Assembly (NCBI GenBank): GCA_963747765.1
Contig: CAVVGH010000001.1
Location: 1 to 64,000, forward strand
Length of the DNA stretch: 64,000 nt
Direction: 5' to 3'
Source of the DNA: VRUE01 sp963747765
Lineage (GTDB): Bacteria > Actinomycetota > Thermoleophilia > Solirubrobacterales > 70-9
Numbering within the stretch: the first letter of the stretch is position 1; every line of letters starts with the position of its first letter. The notes under the pieces were generated by a model that saw nothing but the letters and a program-made list of their open reading frames with translations, did not search any database and had not been told where the DNA came from. Shown here piece after piece: positions 44,011 through 53,665 of the stretch. A program made the position numbers and the translations under genes.

Positions 44011-44568
44011 ATGCGCGTCCTTGGCATCTCGGGCAGCCTGCGCCGCGATTCGCACAGCCGCGCCCTGTTGCGGGCAGCCGCCGAGCAGCTGCCCGCGGGC
44101 GCCGATCTCCTCGTCTACGAGGGGCTGGCTGAGATCCCGCCCTACGACGAGGACACCGAAGCGCGCCGCGTCCCCGAGACGGTGGGCGACCTGCGTGCGG
44201 CGATCCGCGACGCAGACGCCGTCCTGATCTCCACCCCCGAGTACAACCACTCGATTCCAGGGCAGCTCAAGAACGCGCTCGACTGGGTCTCGCGGCCGGC
44301 CGGCAAGAGCGCCCTGAACGGCAAGCCGGTGGCGACGATCGGCGCCTCGACCGGCATGTTCGGCGCCGTCTGGGCGCAGGCCGAGCTGCGCAAGGTCCTG
44401 GGTGCGCTCGGCGGCCGCGTGCTCGAGGCCGAGCTGCCCGTCGCCGGCGCAGCCGAACTGCGCCACGGGAACCGCCTCGAGCTGCCGCCCGAGCAGGCCG
44501 AGCGCCTCGACGAGATCCTCGCCGAGTTGGTCGCCGCGGCGGAGCCAGCCGCCGCACTTGCGGCCTGA
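44011..44568 (+). CDS. NADPH-dependent FMN reductase
   Basis: 185 residues with a flavodoxin-like fold: LGISGSLRRDSHSRALLRAA (phosphate/FMN loop), then VLISTPEYNHSIPGQLKNAL (signature PEYN), then GASTGMFGAVWAQAELR. Transfers electrons from NADPH to FMN or to quinone/azo substrates. It is co-transcribed with YceI. Confidence 0.9.
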   Translation: MRVLGISGSLRRDSHSRALLRAAAEQLPAGADLLVYEGLAEIPPYDEDTEARRVPETVGDLRAAIRDADAVLISTPEYNHSIPGQLKNALDWVSRPAGKSALNGKPVATIGASTGMFGAVWAQAELRKVLGALGGRVLEAELPVAGAAELRHGNRLELPPEQAERLDEILAELVAAAEPAAALAA

Positions 44569-44667
44569 AGAACACCTCGTTGACCGATGGAGACCTCCAA
44601 CCCGAAACGAACACTTCGTCGATTGATGATGAGAGACAGCCCCTCCCTGCGGTGATCGATGAGAGAA

Positions 44668-44730
44668 ACAGCCTCTCCCCTGTTTGCCCTCCTACTTGCA
44701 GGTGAGGAGGGCAAACAGGGAGAGGCTGTG
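44668..44730. repeat. TGCCCTCC-family hairpin with long outer stem
   Basis: ACAGCCTCTCCCCTGTTTGC...GCAAACAGGGAGAGGCTGT. Same layout as 29789, 50320 and 59310. It lies ~100 bp after the FMN reductase stop. Confidence 0.7.
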
Positions 44731-44814
44731 TGGGGCCCGGACGGTCAGGAGCTTTAGGAGGACCGTTGCGCACGGCTGCGACGGCTGGGGTGGCCTGAAC
44801 GAAGCGGTTACGAA

Positions 44815-44861
44815 CTCAGTTCGTCGTTTGTATCGCTGGGCGATACAAACGACGAACTGAG
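44815..44861. repeat. GTTCG/CGAAC palindrome copy
   Basis: CTCAGTTCGTCGTTTGTATC...GATACAAACGACGAACTGAG, nearly perfect. The arms differ from the CTCCGTTCGCTC... copies by paired substitutions on both sides. Confidence 0.75.
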
Positions 44862-45028
44862 CGGCTGGGGTGGTCTGGACGAAGCGGTTACACAGCGGCG
44901 CGCCAGTGGACCTCCCCGAAACGTTCGACCGGAAACCGGCCGTCCGCTCCGCTCTGACAGCTCCCGAGCCCCCTTGCACCGGCAGCGCCTCCATCCCCGA
45001 GGACAGAGGAAGGCGCACACCTGGGACG

Positions 45029-45214
45029 CCGGGCGAGTTTTGGGCCACATGCGGCGATAAATCGCCCCGCGTCGAAGGCTTGGCGAGGGATAACTCGCGC
45101 CGGGCGAGTTTTGGGCCATAGGCGGCGATAAATCGCCCCGCGTGGAGAAGTTCGTGGGAACTCCCAGCGCCGGGCGAGTTTTGGGCCATAGGCGGCGATT
45201 TATCGCCCGCCGTC
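45029..45214. repeat. Three-unit ~70 bp tandem repeat
   Basis: Units starting GCCGGGCGAGTTTTGGGCCA, each holding a small hairpin GGCGATAAATCGCC (or GGCGATTTATCGCC). They lie in the gap downstream of the hemolysin-III gene. No gene is visible between 44862 and 45295. Confidence 0.8.
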
Positions 45215-45295
45215 GATGGCGATGGGGCTCAGCACGTGCTCGAGGCTCAAGGTCGAGCTGGTGATCGCAATCGGCTCAGGGTTTCGGGTGGAACG

Positions 45296-46048
45296 CTAGG
45301 CGGTGGGCAGGGCGAAGAAGGCGATCGCGGCGAAGTGGGCGGCAGCGGCGGCGATGACCAGCGCGTGAAAGACCTCGTGGTAGCCGAATACGCGCGGGTT
45401 GGGGTTGGGCCGCTGGGTGGCGTAGACGATGGCGCCGGCCGTATAGAGGACGCCCCCCGCGGCGACTAGCAGGGTGCCGGCGGCTCCCATCGCCGTCCAC
45501 AGGCCGGGGAAGGCGACGATGGCCACCCAGCCGAGCGACATATAGATGAGCGCTGCGACCCATTTTGGATGTTCGATCCAGATCGTCTCGACCACGGCGC
45601 CCGCGATCGCGCCAGCCCAGACGACGAGGAGAATCGCGTCGGAAAGTGGACCGTTCAGCACGAGCAGTGCGAATGGTGTGTAGGTGCCCGCGATGAGGAA
45701 GAAGATCATCGAGTGATCCAGGCGGCGCATCCAGCGACGCACTTCGGGCCGGCTCCAGTTGACGCGGTGGTAGAGGGCGCTCGTTCCAAGCAGGGCCGAG
45801 AGGCTGATCGCGTAGACGGTAACCGCGACAGTCGCCTTTGGCGTCTTCGCCGCAACGATCAGCGCCGCTCCCAGGAAGAGCGAGACGAAAAAGGCCCACT
45901 CGTGCGAGACCCCCCGCAGCTTCGGTTTGACGGCGGTGATCGCCCCGGATGCAACATCCCTTGCGTTCCCGGCCCGCTCGATGGCGGCCTCGCGGGCGGC
46001 CCCCGTCCGCCGTTCCACCGCGTTCCGTGCCTTCCGTGCCCGAGTCAT
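45296..46048 (-). CDS. Hemolysin III / PAQR-family membrane protein
   Basis: 250 residues with seven transmembrane helices after a ~45-residue basic N-terminus. Family landmarks: GVSHEWAFFVSLFLG, SALYHRVNWSRPEVRRWMRR with LDHSMIFFLIAGTYTPF, and the C-terminal FGYHEVFHALVIAAAAAHF. The conserved Ser/His/Asp residues match the putative metal site of TrhA-like PAQR proteins. Its role in bacteria concerns membrane lipid homeostasis. Confidence 0.9.
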   Translation of the reverse strand: MTRARKARNAVERRTGAAREAAIERAGNARDVASGAITAVKPKLRGVSHEWAFFVSLFLGAALIVAAKTPKATVAVTVYAISLSALLGTSALYHRVNWSRPEVRRWMRRLDHSMIFFLIAGTYTPFALLVLNGPLSDAILLVVWAGAIAGAVVETIWIEHPKWVAALIYMSLGWVAIVAFPGLWTAMGAAGTLLVAAGGVLYTAGAIVYATQRPNPNPRVFGYHEVFHALVIAAAAAHFAAIAFFALPTA

Positions 46049-46172
46049 CGCCTTGTCACCATAAAGGGAATGAATCTTCGCGTTTTGGGGCCTCTCTTCA
46101 GACGGGTTCCGTCCGAAGCGACGACGATGCTCTGAAGTTCACCCCAAAAGTCCCCGCGAGAGGAGCAGTTCG

Positions 46173-49100
46173 ATGTCCAAGACCTCCATCAGCACCCCGA
46201 AGAACGGTCTGCAGGGCCTCGCGATAGAGCGGCGTTTTTCCTCTCCGGGGACGCATCCCTTCGATGAGGTGGAGTGGGAGACGCGGGACGCGGTAATCGG
46301 CGATCCGGCGAAGCCGGCCTTCAAGCAGGAGGGAATCGAGTTCCCGAAGAGCTGGTCGCAAAACGCGACGAACATCGTCACTCAGAAGTACTTCCGCGGG
46401 CAGCTGGGGAGCGAGAAGCGGGAGCGCTCGGTCAAAGAGATGATCGGGCGGGTGGCGGGGACGATCTCCCAGTGGGGGCGTGAGGGCGATTACTTCGCCT
46501 CGACCGAGGACGCGGAGGCCTTCGAGGCGGAGCTGACCTCGATCCTGCTCAACCAGAAGGCGGCCTTCAACTCGCCGGTCTGGTTCAACGTCGGCTTCGA
46601 GGAGAAGCCTCAGTGCTCTGCCTGCCAGCCACATCATGCGCTCGTTTCCACTCCGGAGGGGATGGTCCCGATTGGAGAGCTTGTCGATGGCGAACAAATC
46701 GGCCGCGAGATCTATGACGCCCACGGCGTAACGCGAGTCGTCGCTGTCAAGGCCAACGGCCGCAAGCCCGTGATGCGAGTGAAGCTACGCAACGGCTGCT
46801 TTGTCGAAGCGACGCCGGATCACGTCGTCAAGGCTGTCTCGGAGAGACGCACGGAGCCGCGCTGGCTTCGCGTCGATCAACTCAAGCCGGGGATGCGGTT
46901 GCATCTTCATCCTCACAGGGCCAGAGTCGCCGACCGCGCTCTGGTTGCCGCGGGTAGATCCGATCCAGCGGAGCTCGACGGAGTCGACCACTTCGAGGCC
47001 CTTAACGAGGCATCACGCGTCGATCGCGCCGAGGCGGCGCTTGCCGGCTGGCTACAGGCGGATGGTTTCGTCGGACAGTACGAGAGTGGAACAAACACTT
47101 CTCTGACCGTCGAGTTCCAGGTCGCCAATAACGACGAGTTCGCCTGGGTAATGGAGAACCTCGACGTCGCCCTGCCCGACGTGCACCGCAAGGTGCGCGT
47201 GGCTGACACGCAAGAGATCGAGGTGCGAAGGATCCGTCTCTACGGCGAGGTTCTTCGCGATTTTGTGGAGCGCTGGGAGCTCTTGTCGCGGGGGACCGAG
47301 ATCCGTGTTCCTTCCCGGCTTTGGACCGCCACTCATGAGGAGATCTGCGCCTACCTGCGCAGCATCTTCCAGGCCGATGGCTACATGACGGTCGGGCGGC
47401 GCGACTTCGAGAACGCCCGAATCGGCTTCGCGGTGATCGGCGAGAGATGGACGGAGGATCTCCAGATCCTCCTCAACTCGATCGGTATCCACTCGCGTCG
47501 CACTCGGAAGAGGGAGAAGCGGGACGATCGACACGACCTCCATGAGCTTTCAATCAATATCGGCTCGGAGCGCGCCCGTTTCGCGGAGCTGATCGGCTTC
47601 GTCGGAGCGAAGAAGCAGGCCCGCCTGCTTGAGTCGCTCGAGTTGCGCAACCCAAAGATCTGCCCCGACCTGCGCGAGGAGGAAATCGTTGCGATCGAGG
47701 ACCTTGGAGCTCAAGAGGTCTACGACATCCAGACCGAGTCGGGCGAGTATCTGAGCAACAACATCGCCGTTCATAACTGCTTCATCCTCAGCGTGCAGGA
47801 CACGATGGAGTCGATCCTCGACTGGAACACCAAGGAGGGGATGATCTTCCGCGGCGGCTCTGGCTCCGGGATCAACCTCTCCAACATCCGCGGCTCGGTC
47901 GAGCTGCTCTCCAAGGGCGGGCTCGCCTCGGGGCCGGTCAGCTTCATGCGCGGTGCCGACTCCTGGGCCGGGACGATCAAGTCCGGCGGCAAGACCCGGC
48001 GGGCGGCCAAGATGGTCGTGCTCGACGTCGACCATCCCGACATCGAGGACTTCATCTGGTGCAAGGCCAAGGAGGAGGAGAAGGCGGCAGCGCTGCGCGA
48101 TGCCGGCTTCGACATGTCGATCGACGGCGATGGCTTCACCTCGATCCAGTACCAGAACGCCAACAACTCGGTGCGGGTCACCGACGAGTTCATGGAGGCG
48201 GTCGAGGCAGGCGAGGACTGGAGCCTGCTTGCCCGCAAGGACGGCTCGACCACCAAGACCCTGCCGGCGCGCGAGCTGATGAACCAGATCTCCGACGCCG
48301 CCTGGCGCTGCGCCGATCCGGGCGTCCAGTACGACACGATCATCAACCGCTGGCACACCTGCCCGGAGTCAGGCCGGATCAACGCATCCAACCCGTGCTC
48401 CGAGTACATGCATGTCGACGACTCGGCCTGCAATCTGGCCTCGCTCAACCTGATGAAATTCCGCCGCGAGGACGGGAGCTTCGACGTCGACGACTTCGAG
48501 CACACGGTCGACATCGTCTTCCTCGCGCAGGAGATCGTCGTCGGCTTCTCCAGCTACCCGACCGAGGAGATCACCGAGAACGCCAACCGCTTCCGCCAGC
48601 TGGGGCTCGGCTACGCCAACCTCGGCGCGCTGCTGATGTCCGACGGGCTTCCCTACGACTCCGACGCGGGTCGCAACGTGGCCGCCGCGATCACGGCGCT
48701 GATGACCGGCCGCGCCTACCGCCAGTCGGCGTTGATCGCCGCCGGGGCGACCGGTCCCTACGACGAGTATGAAAAGAACCACGAGGCCCACAACGGCGTC
48801 ATGCGAATGCACCGCGACGCCTCCTATGACATAGACCCAACCGGGATCAAGGGCGAGTTGCTGGGTGCCGGACAGCGCGCCTGGGACGAAGCGGTCGAGC
48901 TCGGCGAGGAGCACGGCTATCGCAACGCGCAGGCCACTGTCCTAGCGCCAACCGGAACGATCTCATTCTTGATGGACTGCGACACGACCGGGATCGAGCC
49001 CGACTTCTCGCTGGTCAAGTTCAAGGAGCTGGTCGGCGGCGGCCAGATGACGATCGTCAACCGCTCGGTGCCGCTGGCGCTTCGCACCCTGGGCTACAAC

Positions 49101-50183
49101 GATGCCGAGGTCGATCAGATCGACGCCCACATCGCCGAGAAGGGAACGATCATCGGGGCGCCCGGCCTGAAGGATGAGCACCTGCCGGTCTTCGATGTCG
49201 CGGTCGGCGAGCGAGCGATCTCCCACACCGGCCACATCGACATGATGGCGGCGACCCAGCCGTTCATCTCCGGGGCGATCTCGAAGACCGTCAACCTGCC
49301 GCAGTCGGCGAGCGCCGAGGACATCGCCGATGCCTACATGCGCGGCTGGAAGGGCGGACTGAAGGCGCTGGCGATCTACCGCGACGGCTCGAAGACCGCG
49401 CAGGCGCTGCGCACCGACGCGCAAGAGGAAAAGGAGGCGGAGAAGGAAACCGAGGCCGTTGCGGCACCGCCGGAGCGCAAGCGGATGCCGCGCGAGCGCG
49501 AATCGATCACCCACAAGTTCTGGATCGCCGGACACGAGGGCTACATCACGGCCGGCAAATACGAGGACGGCTCAGTCGGGGAGATCTTCCTCACCGACAT
49601 CGGCAAGGAGGGCTCGACGATGCGGGGGCTGATGAACGCCTTCGCAACGGCGATCTCGATCGGCCTGCAGTACGGCGTCCCGCTCGAGGTCTTCGTGCGC
49701 AAGTTCAGCTACATGCGCTTCGAGCCGGAGGGCATGACGCAGAACCCGGAGATCCCCTTCGCCAAATCGCTGCCCGACTACATCATGCGCTGGCTGGCGA
49801 GCCGCTTCATCGAGGACACCGAAACCCTGCAGGACCTGGGGATCATGACCCAAGAGGTGCGGGCCAAGCAGGAAGCCGAGACCACGCAGCTCGGACTTGG
49901 GATCAGCGCCGAGGGTGAGACCAAGCCCGGGAACGGCGGCAACGGCCACTCGAAGGCTGGCAACGGCCACTCCGAGGCCGGCAACGGCGCTGAGAAAGCC
50001 AAGGCAACAGCGGGCGAGGCCGTGCCTGCAAGCGAGGCCTTCACAGAAGCGCCACCGGTCGTGCCGGCCAAGATGTCCGGGCTAGAGCTGGGTCCCGCCT
50101 GCGAGCAGTGCGGCGGCATGATGCAGCGGACGGGCAGTTGCTACACGTGCTCCTCGTGCGGCAACAACACCGGCTGCGGCTGA
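46173..50183 (+). CDS. nrdJ: Adenosylcobalamin-dependent ribonucleotide reductase with intein
   Basis: 1336 residues including a 385-residue intein (151-535), so the spliced enzyme is 951. It reduces ribonucleotides with B12. Visible: the N-terminal substrate-loop region with NSPVWFNVG, the QCSA|CFILSV junction (an active-site Cys context), RGGSGSGINLSNIRGS, NPCSEYMH, LAPTGTISFLMDCDTTG and AFISGAISKT-like segments. A low-complexity Gly/Asn/Ala linker and a C-terminal zinc ribbon (CEQCGGMMQ...CYTCSSCGNNTGCG) follow. GAGAGGAGCAG precedes the ATG. No cobalamin riboswitch fits in the 124 bp upstream. Palindromic repeats follow the stop. Confidence 0.95.
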   Translation: MSKTSISTPKNGLQGLAIERRFSSPGTHPFDEVEWETRDAVIGDPAKPAFKQEGIEFPKSWSQNATNIVTQKYFRGQLGSEKRERSVKEMIGRVAGTISQWGREGDYFASTEDAEAFEAELTSILLNQKAAFNSPVWFNVGFEEKPQCSACQPHHALVSTPEGMVPIGELVDGEQIGREIYDAHGVTRVVAVKANGRKPVMRVKLRNGCFVEATPDHVVKAVSERRTEPRWLRVDQLKPGMRLHLHPHRARVADRALVAAGRSDPAELDGVDHFEALNEASRVDRAEAALAGWLQADGFVGQYESGTNTSLTVEFQVANNDEFAWVMENLDVALPDVHRKVRVADTQEIEVRRIRLYGEVLRDFVERWELLSRGTEIRVPSRLWTATHEEICAYLRSIFQADGYMTVGRRDFENARIGFAVIGERWTEDLQILLNSIGIHSRRTRKREKRDDRHDLHELSINIGSERARFAELIGFVGAKKQARLLESLELRNPKICPDLREEEIVAIEDLGAQEVYDIQTESGEYLSNNIAVHNCFILSVQDTMESILDWNTKEGMIFRGGSGSGINLSNIRGSVELLSKGGLASGPVSFMRGADSWAGTIKSGGKTRRAAKMVVLDVDHPDIEDFIWCKAKEEEKAAALRDAGFDMSIDGDGFTSIQYQNANNSVRVTDEFMEAVEAGEDWSLLARKDGSTTKTLPARELMNQISDAAWRCADPGVQYDTIINRWHTCPESGRINASNPCSEYMHVDDSACNLASLNLMKFRREDGSFDVDDFEHTVDIVFLAQEIVVGFSSYPTEEITENANRFRQLGLGYANLGALLMSDGLPYDSDAGRNVAAAITALMTGRAYRQSALIAAGATGPYDEYEKNHEAHNGVMRMHRDASYDIDPTGIKGELLGAGQRAWDEAVELGEEHGYRNAQATVLAPTGTISFLMDCDTTGIEPDFSLVKFKELVGGGQMTIVNRSVPLALRTLGYNDAEVDQIDAHIAEKGTIIGAPGLKDEHLPVFDVAVGERAISHTGHIDMMAATQPFISGAISKTVNLPQSASAEDIADAYMRGWKGGLKALAIYRDGSKTAQALRTDAQEEKEAEKETEAVAAPPERKRMPRERESITHKFWIAGHEGYITAGKYEDGSVGEIFLTDIGKEGSTMRGLMNAFATAISIGLQYGVPLEVFVRKFSYMRFEPEGMTQNPEIPFAKSLPDYIMRWLASRFIEDTETLQDLGIMTQEVRAKQEAETTQLGLGISAEGETKPGNGGNGHSKAGNGHSEAGNGAEKAKATAGEAVPASEAFTEAPPVVPAKMSGLELGPACEQCGGMMQRTGSCYTCSSCGNNTGCG
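46623..47777 (+). other. Mini-homing intein in NrdJ (LAGLIDADG type)
   Basis: The intein starts with Cys1 (CQPHHALVSTPEGMVPIGEL, block A). It has a block B TxxH-like GCFVEATPDHVV and two LAGLIDADG dodecapeptides (LAGWLQADGFVG; LRSIFQADGYMT). It ends with VYDIQTESGEYLSNN and the terminal His-Asn before extein Cys+1 (CFIL). All splicing residues are present, so protein splicing and homing activity are both plausible. Base usage is less GC-biased than the extein, which suits horizontal arrival. Confidence 0.93.
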
Positions 50184-50198
50184 TCCGAGACCCCAGCC

Positions 50199-50247
50199 GC
50201 TCCGTTCGCTCTTTGTATCGCTCTGCGACACAAAGAGCGAACGGAGC
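50199..50247. repeat. GTTCG/CGAAC palindrome copy
   Basis: GCTCCGTTCGCTCTTTGTAT...ACACAAAGAGCGAACGGAGC, 15 bp after the nrdJ stop. It is the first part of an inverted-orientation composite repeat that continues to ~50440. Confidence 0.75.
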
Positions 50248-50319
50248 TCGTGTCCGCTGCGTTTAGGCCACATCTCGCGAAACGACGCCCGTAGCCCCTG
50301 ACCGCCTGGGCCCCCTACC

Positions 50320-50379
50320 AGCCCCTCCCCTGTTTGCCCTCCCCACCTGCAAGTAGGAGGGCAAACAGGGAGGGGCTGT
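50320..50379. repeat. TGCCCTCC-family hairpin, composite element inverted
   Basis: CAGCCCCTCCCCTGTTTGCC...GGCAAACAGGGAGGGGCTG. Flanking sequences that follow the other copies here precede it, and vice versa, so the whole composite element is inverted relative to 29.8, 44.7 and 59.3 kb. The rest of 50380-50627 holds no gene. Confidence 0.7.
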
Positions 50380-50627
50380 CTCTCTCATCATCAATCAATG
50401 AGGGGTTCGTTTCGGGTTGGAGGTCTCCATCGGTCAACGAGGTGCTCTCCTGGGTTCAGGGGTCATCTCCGCGCTTCTCCAGAGAGCCAGGGGGCTCGGG
50501 ATCTCAAGCCCAGTGACGAAAGAGGCGGGACGGTCGGGAGCGGATGGATTGGTCGGCCCTGGGCGGTGTGGCCGGAGCGAAGCGTCGGAGCGGTCGGCCC
50601 TGAGTCAACCGGATAGGCATCACTCAT

Positions 50628-50942
50628 CTAGCCGGGGACGGCGACACGGGCGAGGACCCGGCGCGCGCACACGAGGCTGGCGGAACCGTCCTCATAGCGG
50701 GTGAGGTGAAGCGTGCGTGGCTTGGGGCACCAGACCCGCACCGGGAGCCGGGAGGCTCGCCTGGCCGTGGCGAGCCCAATCGCCCGCCGGGGCAGGCTTG
50801 CGCCTCTGACCACCGACTCGGCGGCGGCCTTCGGCACGGTCGCGCTGACGGCCCTCGCCGGCCCGCCCCACCTGGCTGCGGCCACCGCCAGGGCGAGTGC
50901 CGCCAGGGCCATGCAGGCAAGGAATGGCATCCGGAATCTCAT
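50628..50942 (-). CDS. Small secreted hypothetical protein
   Basis: From ATG 50942 the product is ~104 residues with a signal peptide (MPFLACMALAALALAVAAAR) and a short mature part with two Cys (VRVWCPKPRTLHL; ASLVCARRVL). A longer frame to 51041 exists, but the hydrophobic segment would then be internal. No family was recognised. Confidence 0.5.
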   Translation of the reverse strand: MRFRMPFLACMALAALALAVAAARWGGPARAVSATVPKAAAESVVRGASLPRRAIGLATARRASRLPVRVWCPKPRTLHLTRYEDGSASLVCARRVLARVAVPG

Positions 50943-51112
50943 ACGACTACAAGACGTGTGAAGGCGAAACTCGCCCCCCTGCGGCGCGCCCGACGCGCGC
51001 AACTCGGCGCGGGGAAAGTCCGCGATCCATCGGGTCCTCAACGCCCGGGCGCGTAGCTTTCCGCGACCACAAGCGTGATTTACCTCAATGACATACGGCC
51101 CCTGGCCGCACT

Positions 51113-52510
51113 ATGGTGCAGCCCGTGACGGCTCTCGAGTTGGCGCGCTGGCAGTTCGGCATCACGACGCTGTACCACTTCATCTTCGTCCCGCTCACGA
51201 TCGGGCTGGCGATCTGCGTGGCCTGCTTCCAGACCATGTGGCACCGCACAGGCGAGGAACGCTGGCTGCGCTCGACCCGCTTCTGGGGCAAGCTGATGCT
51301 GATCTCCTTCGCCCTCGGCGTCGCCACCGGGATCGTGCAGGAGTTCCAGTTCGGGATGAACTGGTCCAACTACGCGCGCTTCGTCGGCGACATCTTCGGG
51401 GCGCCGCTGGCGATGGAGGGACTCGCCGCCTTCTTCGTCGAGTCGACCTTCCTGGGGCTGTGGATCTTCGGCTGGGGCAGGCTGTCCAAACGGGTGCACC
51501 TCGCCTGCGCCTGGCTCGTCGCCGGCTCCACCGCGCTCTCGGCCTACTTCATCCTCGCCGCCAACTCGTGGATGCAGCATCCGGTCGGCTACAAACTGGA
51601 GGACGGACGGGCACAGCTGACCAACATCGCCGACGTGCTGTTCAACAACACGGCGGTCTACGCCTTCGCCCACACGATCCTCGCGGCGCTGCTCACCGCC
51701 GGCATGGTCCTGATCGCCGTCTCCGCCTGGCACCTGCGCCGCGGCGGCGATGCCGACGTCTTCAGCAGCTCAATGCGCCTGGCGCTGCCGCTCGTCGTGA
51801 TCGCGGCGATCGTCACCGTCTTCGTCGGCCACTTCAACGGCATCCTGATGACCCACCAGCAGCCGATGAAGATGGCGGCCGCCGACGCCGTGTTCGAAAC
51901 GAAGAAGGGCGCGGGCCTCTCCCTGTTCGCAACCGGCGACTTCGACTCCAATCCCGAAGGGCTGAACCGCAACGTGGAGATACCCACGCTGCTCTCCTGG
52001 ATCTCCACGGGCTATCCGCGCGGCGAAGTGAAGGGCGTCAACAACATCAACCGCGAATACCGCCGCCGCTACGGCCCGGGCGAGTACGCGCCGGTGGTCG
52101 CGGTCACCTACTGGACCTGGCGGGCGATGATCGGCTGCGCGATCGGGATGTTCCTGCTTGCCGCTATCGGCTGGTGGCTGGCGCGGCGCGGCCGCCTGCA
52201 GCAATCCAAGCTCTTCCTGAAGCTGGCCGTACCGGCCGCCGCCCTGCCCTTCATCGCCAGCGCCACCGGCTGGACGTTCACCGAGATGGGGCGCCAGCCC
52301 TGGGTTGTGTTCGGACTGCTGAAGACGAACGTCGCCAACTCGCCCAGCGTCAGCTCAGCGGAGGTTTGGATAACGCTGGTCGGCTTCACGCTGATCTATG
52401 GGGTGCTGGCCGTAATCGCCGGCAGCGTCTTCCTGAAGACCGCCCGCAAGGGGCCCGTCGAGCCGGGCAAAGCCGAGGAGCCGGGCCAAGAGCTGGCCCT
52501 CACCTACTGA
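51113..52510 (+). CDS. cydA: Cytochrome bd oxidase subunit I
   Basis: 465 residues, nine or so membrane helices. Family features: LYHFIFVPLTIGLAICVACF (heme b595 His), GIVQEFQFGMNWSNYARFVG, the AYAFAHTILAALLTAG helix with the heme-ligand His, and the C-terminal ATGWTFTEMGRQPW (GRQPW). The quinol-binding Q-loop is of the short type. It reduces O2 to water using quinol. It leads the cydABDC operon. Confidence 0.95.
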   Translation: MVQPVTALELARWQFGITTLYHFIFVPLTIGLAICVACFQTMWHRTGEERWLRSTRFWGKLMLISFALGVATGIVQEFQFGMNWSNYARFVGDIFGAPLAMEGLAAFFVESTFLGLWIFGWGRLSKRVHLACAWLVAGSTALSAYFILAANSWMQHPVGYKLEDGRAQLTNIADVLFNNTAVYAFAHTILAALLTAGMVLIAVSAWHLRRGGDADVFSSSMRLALPLVVIAAIVTVFVGHFNGILMTHQQPMKMAAADAVFETKKGAGLSLFATGDFDSNPEGLNRNVEIPTLLSWISTGYPRGEVKGVNNINREYRRRYGPGEYAPVVAVTYWTWRAMIGCAIGMFLLAAIGWWLARRGRLQQSKLFLKLAVPAAALPFIASATGWTFTEMGRQPWVVFGLLKTNVANSPSVSSAEVWITLVGFTLIYGVLAVIAGSVFLKTARKGPVEPGKAEEPGQELALTY

Positions 52511-52567
52511 CAATGGACACCGCCGCCAACCTCACGCCCGCCAACCCGCCAACCCTCACCCACTGAC

Positions 52568-53665
52568 ATGGACGCGTATACCGCACTGCAGGTCGTCTGG
52601 TTCATCCTCATCTCGATCCTCTGGGTCGGGTACTTCCTGCTGGAGGGGTTCGACTTCGGGGTCGGGATACTGATGCGGGCACTGGGCCGCAACCGCGCGG
52701 AGCGCCGCGCGATCCTGCACACGATCGGGCCGATCTGGGACGGCAACGAGGTCTGGTTGCTGGTCGCCGGGGGCGCCACCTTCGCCGCCTTCCCCCAGTG
52801 GTACGCGACCCTGTTCTCCGGCTTCTACCTGGCGCTGTTCCTGATCCTGGCGGCGCTCATCGTCCGCAACGTCGCCTTCGAGTTCTGGGGGAAGGGCGAC
52901 TCGGATCGCTGGCGCAGCGGCTGGGAGTGGGCGATGGTCGGCGGCAGCTTCCTCGCGGCGCTGCTGTGGGGCGTCGGCTGGGCGAACATCGTGCACGGGG
53001 TGCCGATCGATGCCCAGCACGAGTACACGGGTACCTTCTTCGATCTGCTGGGGCCCTACGCGCTGCTCGGCGGCCTGGCCACGCTCAGCATCTTCCTCGC
53101 CCACGGGGCGATCTTTCTCAGCCTGAAGACGAGCGGCGAGCTGGAGGGCCGCGCAAGCGCCGTTGCGGCGCGCATCGCCCCGGTCGCCGCCGCGATCGGG
53201 ATCGGCTTCCTTGCCTGGACCGTGGCCTCCCACGACGGCGGCATCGACGTCCCGGCAGCCATCCTGGCGGGGATCGCCGCCGCCGCGCTGATCGCCGCCG
53301 CCGCGCTTGCCGGTCGCAGACCGGTGCGGTCCTTCGCGGCGACGAGCGCCGCGATCGTCGCCTTCTTCGCCTCGCTCTTCGTCGACCTCTTCCCGCACAC
53401 GATGATCTCCAGCACCAGCAGCGCCTTCGACATGACCCTCAACCAGTCGGCGTCCTCCCACTACACACTGGTCGTGATGACGGTGGTGGCGGTGATCCTC
53501 GTCCCCATCGTGCTGCTCTACCAGGGGTGGACATACTGGGTGTTCCGCAAGCGGGTCTCAGCCGAGGACTTCGCTGCCGAGGTTGGGTCACCGCTCGACC
53601 TGCTCGACAGGACCACGAGGGAGCACGGCGGTGGCAACCCAACAGGCGCCGAATCCGGAAGCTAG
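52568..53665 (+). CDS. cydB: Cytochrome bd oxidase subunit II
   Basis: 365 residues, multi-span membrane protein with the family start WFILISILWVGYFLLEGFDF, GPIWDGNEVWLL and GWANIVHGVPID. It pairs with CydA. The 3' end overlaps cydD by 35 bp (GTG start at 53631), indicating tight translational coupling. Confidence 0.95.
   Translation: MDAYTALQVVWFILISILWVGYFLLEGFDFGVGILMRALGRNRAERRAILHTIGPIWDGNEVWLLVAGGATFAAFPQWYATLFSGFYLALFLILAALIVRNVAFEFWGKGDSDRWRSGWEWAMVGGSFLAALLWGVGWANIVHGVPIDAQHEYTGTFFDLLGPYALLGGLATLSIFLAHGAIFLSLKTSGELEGRASAVAARIAPVAAAIGIGFLAWTVASHDGGIDVPAAILAGIAAAALIAAAALAGRRPVRSFAATSAAIVAFFASLFVDLFPHTMISSTSSAFDMTLNQSASSHYTLVVMTVVAVILVPIVLLYQGWTYWVFRKRVSAEDFAAEVGSPLDLLDRTTREHGGGNPTGAESGS

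Noticed and set aside
46049..46172. Cobalamin riboswitch upstream of nrdJ
   Set aside because: The 124 bp leader is too short and lacks the B12-box; only a small hairpin is seen.
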